Below are positions 7,173 through 15,305 of a stretch of 46,452 bases of DNA, one piece after another. The DNA is from an uncultured Blautia sp. (GTDB taxonomy: Bacteria; Bacillota; Clostridia; Lachnospirales; Lachnospiraceae): positions 1 through 46,452 of the forward strand of contig CAKRXU010000022.1 of assembly GCA_934424575.1 (NCBI GenBank). Reading direction: 5' to 3'. The position numbers and the translations under genes are program-made. The notes beneath the pieces were generated by a model. The model was not told the origin of the DNA, did not search any database, and saw only the letters and a list, made by a program, of their open reading frames with translations. Positions within the stretch are counted from its first letter, which is position 1; the number at the start of each line of letters is the position of its first letter.

Positions 7173-8750
7173 TTACTTGATTTTGTTAAAGTATTTTCTG
7201 AGAAGATAAGTCGGTGTGCAGCTCCATGCGTGGCAGTAGCTGTTTACAATACTGCTTCCATACGGAGACTCTGCCGGATTTTCCGGATTGTAGAGTTCCC
7301 AGAAGGTATCTGCACCGTGGCTGATCATGCCGCCCCAGTAATATTTCATGTATTCCATTGCCTGGTCTTTTTTGCCGCACATCAGAAGTGCTTCTACGTA
7401 ATGATGGTTCATGTACGGAGAGACCATTCCTTTTTCCGGTTTCAGCTCATCCAGCTTATCGAGCATTACACTGCCTTCTTCGATGCTGACTGCACCTGCA
7501 AGGATCAGCCATACCTGGCTTGCGTAGTTGATCTGTTTTTCCTCGCCACTTACGAACAGGCCTGTTTTCTCATCCAGAAGATATTTTCTGACTGCTGCAG
7601 TCTTTTCTTCTGCTTCTTTTGCAAGTTCTTCTGCTTTTGCTGTATCTCCAAGGATCTCTGCGATCTTCTGTACTTTTTTTGCACAGTAGATGTAAACGCC
7701 CTGCATTGCAGTCTGTTTGTTCAGTCCTTCCGTCCAGTCGATGAAGCCCCAGAATCCTTCGCCGTTTTTCATCAGATGTCTCGCATCAAACTGCTCTCCG
7801 GCGATCTCCATCTGGCGGTAAGCACATTTGCTTAAATCTTCCAGAGTTTCTCTGTCACCGGATGCCTCATAGTAGTCCAGAAGTGTTGCGCCGAAAAACA
7901 TAGAATAGTCCAGAAGGAAGGTATCATCTACGATGAATTTTGGCTCTGTGAACAGGCAGGCACTTACCTGACCGTTGTCTTTTGTCTGTCCTGCAAACAG
8001 GTACAGGCATCTTTTTACCAGATCCATGTTGTGGAATGTTTCATAGTTTGCAAGTGCCTGAAGTCTCAGGTCCCCGAGCCACAGACGGCGGTCTCTTTTC
8101 GGTCCGTCCTCAAAAACGGACTGCATGCAGTTGTGCAGGGTACGAAGGCTGACTTTGTCCAGTTTACGGATCATTTCGTCATCACTCTCTACCGGTTTCA
8201 CATCTTCCATGCGGACAGAAGAAACACTGGTGCAGTATACATCTTCCACTACCATCTGCCATTTCAGTGAGGTATCGATCGCCTCGATCTCCATGTAACG
8301 GAAGGCGTATCTTCTTGGAAGTTTCAGTTCTGCCGGAAGGACATCGATATGGATGAATTCTTCCTGGATCCAGCCACGGCTGATCCAGCCGTCATAATCT
8401 GCGGAATCCTCAGTCATCTCTTTTGCGATCTCCCCGAATTTCAGTCTGAAAAATGCCGGTGCATCCTGCGGGCTTCCCACAGAATTCAGTTTCAGAGTGA
8501 CATATCCTACCTGATGGTCTCCGAAATCCAGGCAGATCTTGTCGCCTTTTGCCATATGATAGGTGGAAAGATTTTCGATATCATCCTTTTGAGAAACTTC
8601 TGGAAAAATCTCCTCGTTCTTTACGATATTTGCAATAGAAACCGGACGTACTACGTTCTGAATCAGTTCCGGTACACATGCTTCTGCTTTTTTTACAAAA
8701 TCGTCATTGGTCACACGGACCATATTTAAATTAATACTTACTGCTGGCAT
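7173..8750 (-). CDS. Glycoside hydrolase family 78-like enzyme (alpha-L-rhamnosidase-type barrel)
   Basis: 525 residues, no signal peptide. The N-terminal third (about 60-180) is a beta-sandwich of the sort preceding GH78 barrels. The (alpha/alpha)6 barrel follows, with EDGPKRDRRLWLGDLRLQ at about residues 214-231, which corresponds to the D-x-P-x-R-[DE]-R-x-x-W-x-G-D active-site segment of GH78 enzymes. The C-terminal half contains the helix-rich repeats ending in GADTFWELYNP...GSSIVNSYCHAWSCTPTYLLRKY, again typical. At 525 residues it is shorter than classical rhamnosidases (about 900), lacking extra N-terminal modules. First gene of the glycosidase operon, with GGAGG seven to eight bases before the ATG; the AraC regulator diverges from it. 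Confidence 0.82.
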   Translation of the reverse strand: MPAVSINLNMVRVTNDDFVKKAEACVPELIQNVVRPVSIANIVKNEEIFPEVSQKDDIENLSTYHMAKGDKICLDFGDHQVGYVTLKLNSVGSPQDAPAFFRLKFGEIAKEMTEDSADYDGWISRGWIQEEFIHIDVLPAELKLPRRYAFRYMEIEAIDTSLKWQMVVEDVYCTSVSSVRMEDVKPVESDDEMIRKLDKVSLRTLHNCMQSVFEDGPKRDRRLWLGDLRLQALANYETFHNMDLVKRCLYLFAGQTKDNGQVSACLFTEPKFIVDDTFLLDYSMFFGATLLDYYEASGDRETLEDLSKCAYRQMEIAGEQFDARHLMKNGEGFWGFIDWTEGLNKQTAMQGVYIYCAKKVQKIAEILGDTAKAEELAKEAEEKTAAVRKYLLDEKTGLFVSGEEKQINYASQVWLILAGAVSIEEGSVMLDKLDELKPEKGMVSPYMNHHYVEALLMCGKKDQAMEYMKYYWGGMISHGADTFWELYNPENPAESPYGSSIVNSYCHAWSCTPTYLLRKYFNKIK

Positions 8751-8855
8751 TATACTTTTCCTCCAAAATTTTTCTATATATCACTTTACCTTTTTCTGCT
8801 ATGTTTTCCAATTGTATTTTTTTCTGCAAAACAGTGATGTTTTTTTCGATAGATA

Positions 8856-8864
8856 TGCTATACT
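8856..8864 (+). promoter_or_regulatory. Extended -10 promoter of the araC-type gene
   Basis: TGC-TATACT, about 30 bases before the chosen start of the regulator. No clear -35 is present. The divergent operon promoter could not be placed with confidence. Confidence 0.5.
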
Positions 8865-8893
8865 TTTATTACATAAATGGGAGATATTTTAAT

Positions 8894-9946
8894 ATGAAAC
8901 TTACCAGAGAAGAATTTCGGAAATATATCTGTTCCTACAATGAAGAGGAATCTTTTTATAAAAAACTTTATTTTCAAAAAAAGAAAGCACCGGAGACATT
9001 TCAAGACTACTGTCTTAATCTGGATCGAGACTTTATTTTAGGACATCATCTGTATGTTCCTGAACTTTTAAACGGACCCTGGTCACCTTATATGGAAGAA
9101 AAAGATTTCTTTCAGGATACCGCCGAAAATATCATGCTTTACAAGCACTACCGCTACACGCCTGTTTTTTCTCATGAGCATGAATTTTTTGAGATCCTTT
9201 GTGTGTATGACGGCACTGCTGATACTACGATCCAGGGGATACGGCACACGCTGCATACGGGTGATATCTGCATTATCCCGCCGAATACTACACACAGTGT
9301 CGGAATCTTTGATGATAGCACGGCTTTTAATATCCTGGTGCGCGGTACAACATTTCAGTCTACTTTCTTCCAGTCACTGACGGCTGACAGTGCCCTGGCG
9401 CAGTTTTTTGCACATGTGCTGTACCGCAAGACGGAGGGAAATTATCTGATCTTCCATAGTGGAGATGATGTACGGATCCGCGATATGCTGGAAAATCTCT
9501 ATATTGAGTATCTCGGCCACGAGAAATACAGCTATACCTTTCTCAACTCCATGCTGGTCATGTTCTGGGCGATGCTGCTTCGTTATCACGAAAATGATAT
9601 CGAATCCATACTTACAAAGGATACTGCCGGAAATTCTGTCACAGAGATCCTGAACTATCTGAACCAGCATTACCAGACAGTTACGTTGAGCGAGACAGCC
9701 AGTCATTTTGGTTACAGTATTTCCCATTTCAGTACCCTGATCAAAGAAAGTACCGGAAAAACTTTTCTTCAGATCATCCGGGATATCAAGCTGAATCAGG
9801 CGTGCCGTGCACTGCGGGAAACTTCCCTGAGCAACCCTGCGATCTGTGAGCTTGTTGGATATGAAAGCCCGGAACATTTCATGCGCACTTTCAAGAAAAC
9901 TTATGGGATGACTCCTGGCGAATATCGCAGGAAAAATAAGGAATAA
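8894..9946 (+). CDS. AraC family transcriptional regulator
   Basis: Start placed at 8894 (GGGAG upstream, then MKLTREEF); the frame opens 31 codons earlier but that part overlaps the promoter and has no ribosome binding site. The 350-residue protein has an N-terminal cupin sensor (about 85-180, with HEHEFFEI and HTGDICIIPPNTTHSV) and a C-terminal double helix-turn-helix (about 245-345, with GYESPEHFMRTFKKTYGMTPGEYRR, the AraC signature). It diverges from the GH78-HPr-GH3 operon and is probably its sugar-responsive activator; the inducer is unknown. Confidence 0.92.
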   Translation: MKLTREEFRKYICSYNEEESFYKKLYFQKKKAPETFQDYCLNLDRDFILGHHLYVPELLNGPWSPYMEEKDFFQDTAENIMLYKHYRYTPVFSHEHEFFEILCVYDGTADTTIQGIRHTLHTGDICIIPPNTTHSVGIFDDSTAFNILVRGTTFQSTFFQSLTADSALAQFFAHVLYRKTEGNYLIFHSGDDVRIRDMLENLYIEYLGHEKYSYTFLNSMLVMFWAMLLRYHENDIESILTKDTAGNSVTEILNYLNQHYQTVTLSETASHFGYSISHFSTLIKESTGKTFLQIIRDIKLNQACRALRETSLSNPAICELVGYESPEHFMRTFKKTYGMTPGEYRRKNKE

Positions 9947-10015
9947 ATTTTCACAAAAATAAAGATTGTTTGTCTTCCTGACTTTTTTTGTATATTCTCT
10001 TTACAATCCTCGAAT

Positions 10016-10037
10016 CCTGTCGTATCTTAAAGACAGG
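10016..10037 (+). other. Leader hairpin upstream of the MATE gene
   Basis: CCTGTC (10016-10021) pairs with GACAGG (10032-10037) around a 10-base loop, about 30 bases before the MATE start. No T-run follows, so it is a leader structure rather than a terminator; no regulatory role can be shown. Confidence 0.35.
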
Positions 10038-10069
10038 TGAGAAAATCAATCAATATCGAGGTTTATGTT

Positions 10070-11428
10070 ATGTGTGAAAATTCAAAGAAAAAGGCCCGTT
10101 CGATCACGATGACGACGGGCTCTTTGTGGAGAAATATTTTTCTGTTCAGTATTCCGCTGATGTGCTCTCAGCTTCTGGAAGTTATCTTTAACTTAAGCGA
10201 CGTTGCTGTTGTTGGCCGGTTTGCAGATTATAAGGCACTTGGAGCGGTCGGCTCTACGACGCTGCTGGTAACATTGTTTGTAGGATTTCTGATCGGCATG
10301 GGCAGCGGCGTTAATGTCCGGGTCGCCCACGCACTTGGCTCCGGAAACCGGCAGGTCACTGAGGACACTATTCATTCAGCTCTGCTCCTCTGTGCATTGA
10401 TGGGACTGCTGGTCGGCGCTGTGTGCTTCTTCTTTTCCGGCGGGATGCTTAAACTTCTGAACACCAAGGATGATCTGATCGGGCAGGCTTCCCTTTACCT
10501 GAAGATTTACGCGGTCGGTCTTCCTGCGATGGGTGTTTACAACTTTGGTAATGGAGTGTTAAGTGCCCGCGGAGATACGAAACGCCCACTTTATTATCTG
10601 GCTGCTGCCGGTGTTCTGAATGTTATTCTGAACCTGTTTTTTGTCATCGTATTACATATGGCAGCCGCAGGTGTTGCCACAGCTACTGCGATCGCACAGT
10701 ATGCTTCTGCCGGTCTTATCATGACACATCTGCTTCGCCGCAAGGATGAATGCCATGTCTCACTGAAAAAAGTCAGACTGCGCAAGGACACCAGCATTGC
10801 TATCCTGATGATCGGTGTTCCGGCAGGTATCCAGAATGCGATCTTTGCAATCGCAAACCTGTTCGTACAGAGCGGTGTCAATTCCTTTGATACCTATATG
10901 GTCTCCGGAAATGCAGCGGCTACCAATGCGGACACGATCATTTATAACGTCATGTATGCTTTTTATATCGCATGTTCCAGTTTTATGAGCCAGAACTACG
11001 GTGCAGGAAACAAAAAAAGAGTTCTGAAGAGTTACTTTATCAGCCTGTTTTATTCTTTTAGTATAGGACTGATCCTTGGACTGCTCCTCTTTCTCTTTGG
11101 CCATCAGTTCCTGTCACTGTTTGCCACAGACGCCGCTGTTATCGATGCCGGCATGCAGCGGATCAAGATCATGGCGTTTTCCTACTGTGTGTCCTCTTTT
11201 ATGGACTGTACGATCGCCGCATCCCGTGGGATCGGAAAGACCATCATCCCAACGATCATTATCATCATGGGCTCCTGTGTCTTCCGTATCATATGGATCT
11301 ACACAATCTTTGCCTGGGTCCACACCATCCCGGCACTGTTTCTTCTGTATCTGTTTTCATGGATCATCACTTCGATTGCAGAGATCATCTACTTTACTGT
11401 CAGCTACCGGAAACTCAGCGTCCGGTAG
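10070..11428 (+). CDS. MATE family multidrug/metabolite exporter
   Basis: 452 residues from the ATG at 10070, which has CGAGG eight bases upstream; a GTG eleven codons earlier lacks a site. About twelve membrane segments in two six-helix halves; the N-terminal half carries MTTGSLWRNIFLFSIPLMCSQ and NLSDVAVVGRF, typical of the NorM/DinF-like branch, and a repeat of this pattern begins near residue 240. Such proteins export cationic compounds in exchange for Na+ or H+. The substrate is not predictable. The end of the coding region doubles as the terminator stem. It converges on the GH2 gene. Confidence 0.93.
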   Translation: MCENSKKKARSITMTTGSLWRNIFLFSIPLMCSQLLEVIFNLSDVAVVGRFADYKALGAVGSTTLLVTLFVGFLIGMGSGVNVRVAHALGSGNRQVTEDTIHSALLLCALMGLLVGAVCFFFSGGMLKLLNTKDDLIGQASLYLKIYAVGLPAMGVYNFGNGVLSARGDTKRPLYYLAAAGVLNVILNLFFVIVLHMAAAGVATATAIAQYASAGLIMTHLLRRKDECHVSLKKVRLRKDTSIAILMIGVPAGIQNAIFAIANLFVQSGVNSFDTYMVSGNAAATNADTIIYNVMYAFYIACSSFMSQNYGAGNKKRVLKSYFISLFYSFSIGLILGLLLFLFGHQFLSLFATDAAVIDAGMQRIKIMAFSYCVSSFMDCTIAASRGIGKTIIPTIIIIMGSCVFRIIWIYTIFAWVHTIPALFLLYLFSWIITSIAEIIYFTVSYRKLSVR

Positions 11429-11438
11429 CTGATTTTTT
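11402..11438 (+). terminator. Terminator embedded in the end of the MATE gene
   Basis: AGCTACCGGA (11402-11411) pairs perfectly with TCCGGTAGCT (11421-11430), followed by GATTTTTT. The last nine codons and the TAG stop of the transporter lie inside the hairpin. Confidence 0.85.
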
Positions 11439-11443
11439 ATTCT

Positions 11444-13249
11444 TTATTGAAAAGGCTCGATCTTCCGCACTTCACGATCATAAGTAAAAACACCGTTGAC
11501 CTCTTCTTCCACATCTGTCCACTGTGTGTAGATACTGGCACTTAAGCCCTGTGGGATCAGATTTCGCACACCCTGCCATCTTTCGAGGAAACGCTTCTCG
11601 AGATCTTTTTTATTTTTGCAAATTCCATAACCGTATAATTTTTCTTTTGCACAGTGGCCTGGTTCCCGATAGCTGTAACCGCCAAATTCTGAAAGAACGG
11701 AAGCCCTCTCTCGTTCCGGGCGGATGAACAGTTTGAAGAAATAATTATGCAGGCTGGAAAAATCTCCGCCTCCCTGGTCAAACCATCCACTTGCCTGATC
11801 GATCAGCCGGTTTGGATCAAGTCTGCGGACGATCCTGGTCATATCCTCTGTCTGAAACTGTCCCCAGCCTTCGTTAAAGATCACCCATGCCGCAATGCTC
11901 GGATGATTTCCAAGAAGCCGGATCGTCTCTTTCATTTCCCGGATAAATTCCAGGCGGCCGGCTTTTGCTTCTCTGGAAAGCAGTCTCGGATAAACGTCAC
12001 GCATTGTGATCCGAAGCCAGGAAAGCAGAGTCGCACCGTAAGTTACAAACCAGTGTTTATAGTAACTTCCACCATTGACCATATCCTGCCAGACTACGAT
12101 TCCAAGTCTGTCGCAGTGATAATACCATCTCTGCGGCTCGATCTTGAGATGCTTCCGCACCATGTTGAAGCCGGCCTTTTTCATTTCCTGGATGTCAAAG
12201 ATCATCGCTGCATCAGATGGCGGCGTGTACAGACTCTCCGGCCAGTACCCCTGGTCGAGCACGCCATTCTGGAATTGCACTTCGTCGTTGAGACAGATCC
12301 TCGGGAATTCCTCATGAACTTTCGTTTCCAGAGAAAACTTCCTCATGGCGAAATAGCTGATGGCTCTGTCGTCTCCCAACTTTACTTCAAAATAATAAAG
12401 ATACGGAGTTTCACAGTTCCACAGAGAAATGGGTCCAAGCGGGATCTCGATCCATTTGTCACTTACAGCCTGTACTGCTGTTTCCAGCATATTTCCTGTG
12501 GAAATCTCGGACGGTTTCACTACCGGATCCAGATAAAGTCCCGGTTTTTGTATTTTTATTTCTATTGGAAGATTTCTGGAAAGTTTATCCACATTCTTTT
12601 TATCTGTACTATAACTGGAACTTACTTTGATCCTGATGATCTTTTTCTCGATATCCGGAACTGTTTTTATTTCTTTTATGTAGGTTTCCGGCACTTTTTC
12701 CAGCCATACTGTCTGCCAGATGCCGCTCTGGGCGGTATAAAACATGCCGCCTGCATTAAGTTTCTGTTTTCCCTTCGAATGGTAGGAAGTATCACTCAAG
12801 TCTTTGACAGCTACTATAAGTTCATTTGCGCTTTCCTGCGCGTATCTGGAAATATCCACTTCAAACGGAAGATATCCTCCCGTATGACGTTTCACCTTAT
12901 GTCCGTTAATCCGAACTTCACAGGACTGATCTACCGCACCGAAATGGAGCAGGATGCGGTTTTGCCCCTTTTCTCTTTCCCAACCCGGAAGATTGAAATT
13001 TCTCCGGTACCACAGATATTCATCTGGTTTAAGCTGACGTCCGACTCCTGAAAGAGCTGTCTCAGGCGAAAACGGCACGAGGATCCTGCCCTCATACTGC
13101 TGTGGCTGTTTATAGTCTATAGTAAAGGCGTAATCCCACCAGCCATTGAGGATCTGATAATCTTCTCTCATCAGAAGTGGTCTCGGATATTCCTCCAGCA
13201 CATGATCTCCGTCGAGATTTTTTCCCCATCTTGTATAAAGCTGTTTCAT
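11444..13249 (-). CDS. Glycoside hydrolase family 2 (beta-glucuronidase / beta-galactosidase-like)
   Basis: 601 residues from the ATG at 13249 (AAAGGA upstream); the frame extends 16 codons further without a site. Domains in order: sugar-binding jelly roll (about 20-170), immunoglobulin-like domain (about 175-280), TIM barrel (about 290-600). The acid/base Glu is in WVIFNEGWGQF (about residue 453), the NEGW form seen in many Lachnospiraceae GH2 enzymes. No signal peptide, so it acts on imported oligosaccharides. The lack of a classical glucuronidase loop leaves the sugar specificity open. Stands alone, convergent with the MATE gene; a 19-base palindrome lies upstream. Confidence 0.88.
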   Translation of the reverse strand: MKQLYTRWGKNLDGDHVLEEYPRPLLMREDYQILNGWWDYAFTIDYKQPQQYEGRILVPFSPETALSGVGRQLKPDEYLWYRRNFNLPGWEREKGQNRILLHFGAVDQSCEVRINGHKVKRHTGGYLPFEVDISRYAQESANELIVAVKDLSDTSYHSKGKQKLNAGGMFYTAQSGIWQTVWLEKVPETYIKEIKTVPDIEKKIIRIKVSSSYSTDKKNVDKLSRNLPIEIKIQKPGLYLDPVVKPSEISTGNMLETAVQAVSDKWIEIPLGPISLWNCETPYLYYFEVKLGDDRAISYFAMRKFSLETKVHEEFPRICLNDEVQFQNGVLDQGYWPESLYTPPSDAAMIFDIQEMKKAGFNMVRKHLKIEPQRWYYHCDRLGIVVWQDMVNGGSYYKHWFVTYGATLLSWLRITMRDVYPRLLSREAKAGRLEFIREMKETIRLLGNHPSIAAWVIFNEGWGQFQTEDMTRIVRRLDPNRLIDQASGWFDQGGGDFSSLHNYFFKLFIRPERERASVLSEFGGYSYREPGHCAKEKLYGYGICKNKKDLEKRFLERWQGVRNLIPQGLSASIYTQWTDVEEEVNGVFTYDREVRKIEPFQ

Positions 13250-13302
13250 AAGATTCCCGTCCTTTCTGATGATATTTCTGCCTGGTGATGCCAGCAAATG
13301 CT

Positions 13303-13321
13303 TTCTATATTATATATAGAA
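13303..13321. promoter_or_regulatory. AT palindrome upstream of the GH2 gene
   Basis: TTCTATAT-TAT-ATATAGAA is a perfect 8-base inverted repeat around a 3-base centre, 54 bases before the GH2 start. On the minus strand it contains TATAAT, so it may be a repressor site overlapping the promoter. Confidence 0.4.
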
Positions 13322-13395
13322 GATTTTTTTTATTCATTGTACATTTGGGGAATACTTATGTCAAGAAAGCAGGATAAGGCTGAAATCACTGCCCA

Positions 13396-13413
13396 AACAC
13401 GACATGAAGTGTT
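13396..13413. promoter_or_regulatory. Imperfect palindrome upstream of pckA
   Basis: AACACGACATGAAGTGTT: AACAC and GTGTT arms and a CATG centre, 14 of 18 positions symmetric. About 40 bases upstream of the pckA -35. Possible regulator site; no known factor is assigned. Confidence 0.3.
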
Positions 13414-13452
13414 AAATTATTATCATTTTTTCAAAATTTAATGGTTTTTTTA

Positions 13453-13480
13453 TTGCTTTTATTGATGAATTATGTATAAT
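13453..13480 (+). promoter_or_regulatory. Sigma-A promoter of pckA
   Basis: TTGCTT (13453-13458), 16-base spacer, perfect TATAAT (13475-13480), about 94 bases before the start codon. Confidence 0.65.
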
Positions 13481-13490
13481 TAACTCTATG

Positions 13491-13513
13491 AGAAGTTGGC
13501 GCGTTCCACTTCT
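13491..13513 (+). other. 5' leader hairpin of pckA
   Basis: AGAAGT-T-GG pairs with CC-ACTTCT around a six-base loop, a few bases from the expected transcription start. A hairpin at the very 5' end often protects an abundant mRNA; here it may also control expression. Confidence 0.5.
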
Positions 13514-13573
13514 TAGAGGTTATAGGAAGCCAGCATGTAGATGGCTCTATTAAAGAAGAGAGGTAAATGTAAG

Positions 13574-15178
13574 ATGGCAAAAATCGATTTAACTAAGTAT
13601 GGCATCACTGGCACAACTGAAATTGTGTACAATCCTTCTTATGAAGTATTATTCGAGGAAGAGACTAAAGCAGGTCTTGAAGGATTTGAAGTAGGTCAGG
13701 AAACAGAACTCGGCGCTGTTAACGTAATGACAGGTATCTACACCGGACGTTCTCCTAAAGACAAATACATCGTTATGGATGAGAACTCCAAAGATACAGT
13801 TTGGTGGACTTCTGATGAATACAAAAACGACAACCATCCGGCTACTCAGGAAGCATGGACAGCAGTTAAGGATCTTGCGAAAGCAGAACTTTCCAACAAG
13901 AAACTTTTCGTAGTTGATGCATTCTGCGGTGCTAACAAAGACACTCGTATGGCAATCCGTTTCATCGTTGAAGTTGCATGGCAGGCACACTTCGTAACAA
14001 ACATGTTCATCAAACCAACAGCTGAAGAACTTGAAACATTCGAGCCAGATTTCATCGTATACAATGCTTCCAAAGCAAAAGTTACAAACTACAAAGAACT
14101 TGGTCTGAACTCTGAGACAGCTGTAATGTTCAACATCACAACTAAAGAGCAGGTTATCGTAAACACATGGTACGGCGGAGAAATGAAGAAAGGTATGTTC
14201 TCTATGATGAACTACTTCCTTCCACTTAAAGGAATGGCTTCCATGCACTGCTCTGCAAACACAGACATGAACGGTGAAAACACTGCTATCTTCTTCGGAC
14301 TTTCCGGAACAGGTAAAACAACTCTTTCCACAGACCCGAAACGTCTCCTGATCGGTGATGACGAGCACGGCTGGGATGACAACGGCGTATTCAACTTCGA
14401 AGGCGGATGCTACGCTAAGGTTATCAACCTTGACAAAGAATCTGAGCCAGATATCTACAATGCGATCAAACGTAACGCTCTTCTTGAGAACGTAACTGTT
14501 GATAAAGACGGAAAGATCGACTTCGCTGATAAGAGCGTAACAGAAAACACTCGTGTTTCCTACCCGATCGACCACATCGAGAAAATCGTTCGCCCAGTAT
14601 CTTCTGCACCGGCAGCTAAGAACGTTATCTTCCTGTCCGCAGATGCATTTGGCGTACTGCCGCCAGTATCTATCCTGACAGAAGCTCAGACTCAGTACTA
14701 CTTCCTGTCTGGATTCACAGCTAAACTTGCTGGTACAGAGCGTGGAATCACAGAGCCTACACCTACATTCTCTGCTTGCTTCGGCCAGGCATTCCTGGAA
14801 CTGCACCCAACCAAATATGCAGAAGAGCTTGTTAAGAAAATGGAAAAGAGCGGAGCAAAAGCTTACCTCGTTAACACAGGATGGAACGGAACTGGAAAAC
14901 GTATCTCCATCAAAGATACCCGTGGTATCATCGATGCTATCCTGAACGGAGATATCCTGAACGCTCCTACAAAGACAATTCCTTACTTCAACTTCGAAGT
15001 TCCAACAGAACTTCCGGGCGTTGACGCTGGAATCCTTGACCCACGTGACACATACGCAGATGCTGCACAGTGGGAAGAAAAAGCAAAAGATCTTGCTGCA
15101 AGATTCGTTAAGAACTTTTCTAAATACGAAGGAAATGCTGCTGGTAAAGCACTTGTTGCTGCTGGTCCTCAGGCATAA
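13574..15178 (+). CDS. pckA: Phosphoenolpyruvate carboxykinase (ATP)
   Basis: 534 residues from the ATG at 13574 (GAGAGG upstream); an in-frame ATG 11 codons earlier has no site. It interconverts oxaloacetate + ATP and PEP + CO2 + ADP. Visible motifs: TGRSPKDKYIV (about 57-67), the P-loop GLSGTGKTT (242-250), and the metal-binding kinase-2 segment LIGDDEHGW (about 259-267); length is normal for the ATP type. In rumen/gut fermenters it commonly runs toward oxaloacetate for succinate formation or PEP balance. Codon use is strongly biased (few codons, G/C-ending in many boxes), as in highly expressed genes; this bias creates a long open frame on the opposite strand that is not a gene. Ends in a strong terminator. 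Confidence 0.97.
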   Translation: MAKIDLTKYGITGTTEIVYNPSYEVLFEEETKAGLEGFEVGQETELGAVNVMTGIYTGRSPKDKYIVMDENSKDTVWWTSDEYKNDNHPATQEAWTAVKDLAKAELSNKKLFVVDAFCGANKDTRMAIRFIVEVAWQAHFVTNMFIKPTAEELETFEPDFIVYNASKAKVTNYKELGLNSETAVMFNITTKEQVIVNTWYGGEMKKGMFSMMNYFLPLKGMASMHCSANTDMNGENTAIFFGLSGTGKTTLSTDPKRLLIGDDEHGWDDNGVFNFEGGCYAKVINLDKESEPDIYNAIKRNALLENVTVDKDGKIDFADKSVTENTRVSYPIDHIEKIVRPVSSAPAAKNVIFLSADAFGVLPPVSILTEAQTQYYFLSGFTAKLAGTERGITEPTPTFSACFGQAFLELHPTKYAEELVKKMEKSGAKAYLVNTGWNGTGKRISIKDTRGIIDAILNGDILNAPTKTIPYFNFEVPTELPGVDAGILDPRDTYADAAQWEEKAKDLAARFVKNFSKYEGNAAGKALVAAGPQA

Positions 15179-15198
15179 TTTCATATTTGAACCCAAGA

Positions 15199-15236
15199 GG
15201 GGCTGCCGTGCATACGGACAGCCCCATTATTTTTAT
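15199..15236 (+). terminator. Terminator of pckA
   Basis: GGGGCTG pairs with CAGCCCC, with an inner CCGT/ACGG stem, then ATTATTTTTA. Begins 20 bases after the stop codon. Confidence 0.85.
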
Positions 15237-15305
15237 ACCGGGCATGTTCTGTTTCATGCAGCATTCCGGCGATAAAAAAATAACTACGAAACGAGATGAT
15301 AACCT

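Noticed and set aside
11747..13051. Plus-strand open frame opposite the GH2 gene
   Set aside because: Antisense shadow; GH2 has complete domain order and active site.
13649..15196. Long open frame on the minus strand across pckA
   Set aside because: Caused by the strong codon bias of pckA; Cys/Phe/Val/Ser-rich nonsense, no ribosome binding site, no family resemblance.
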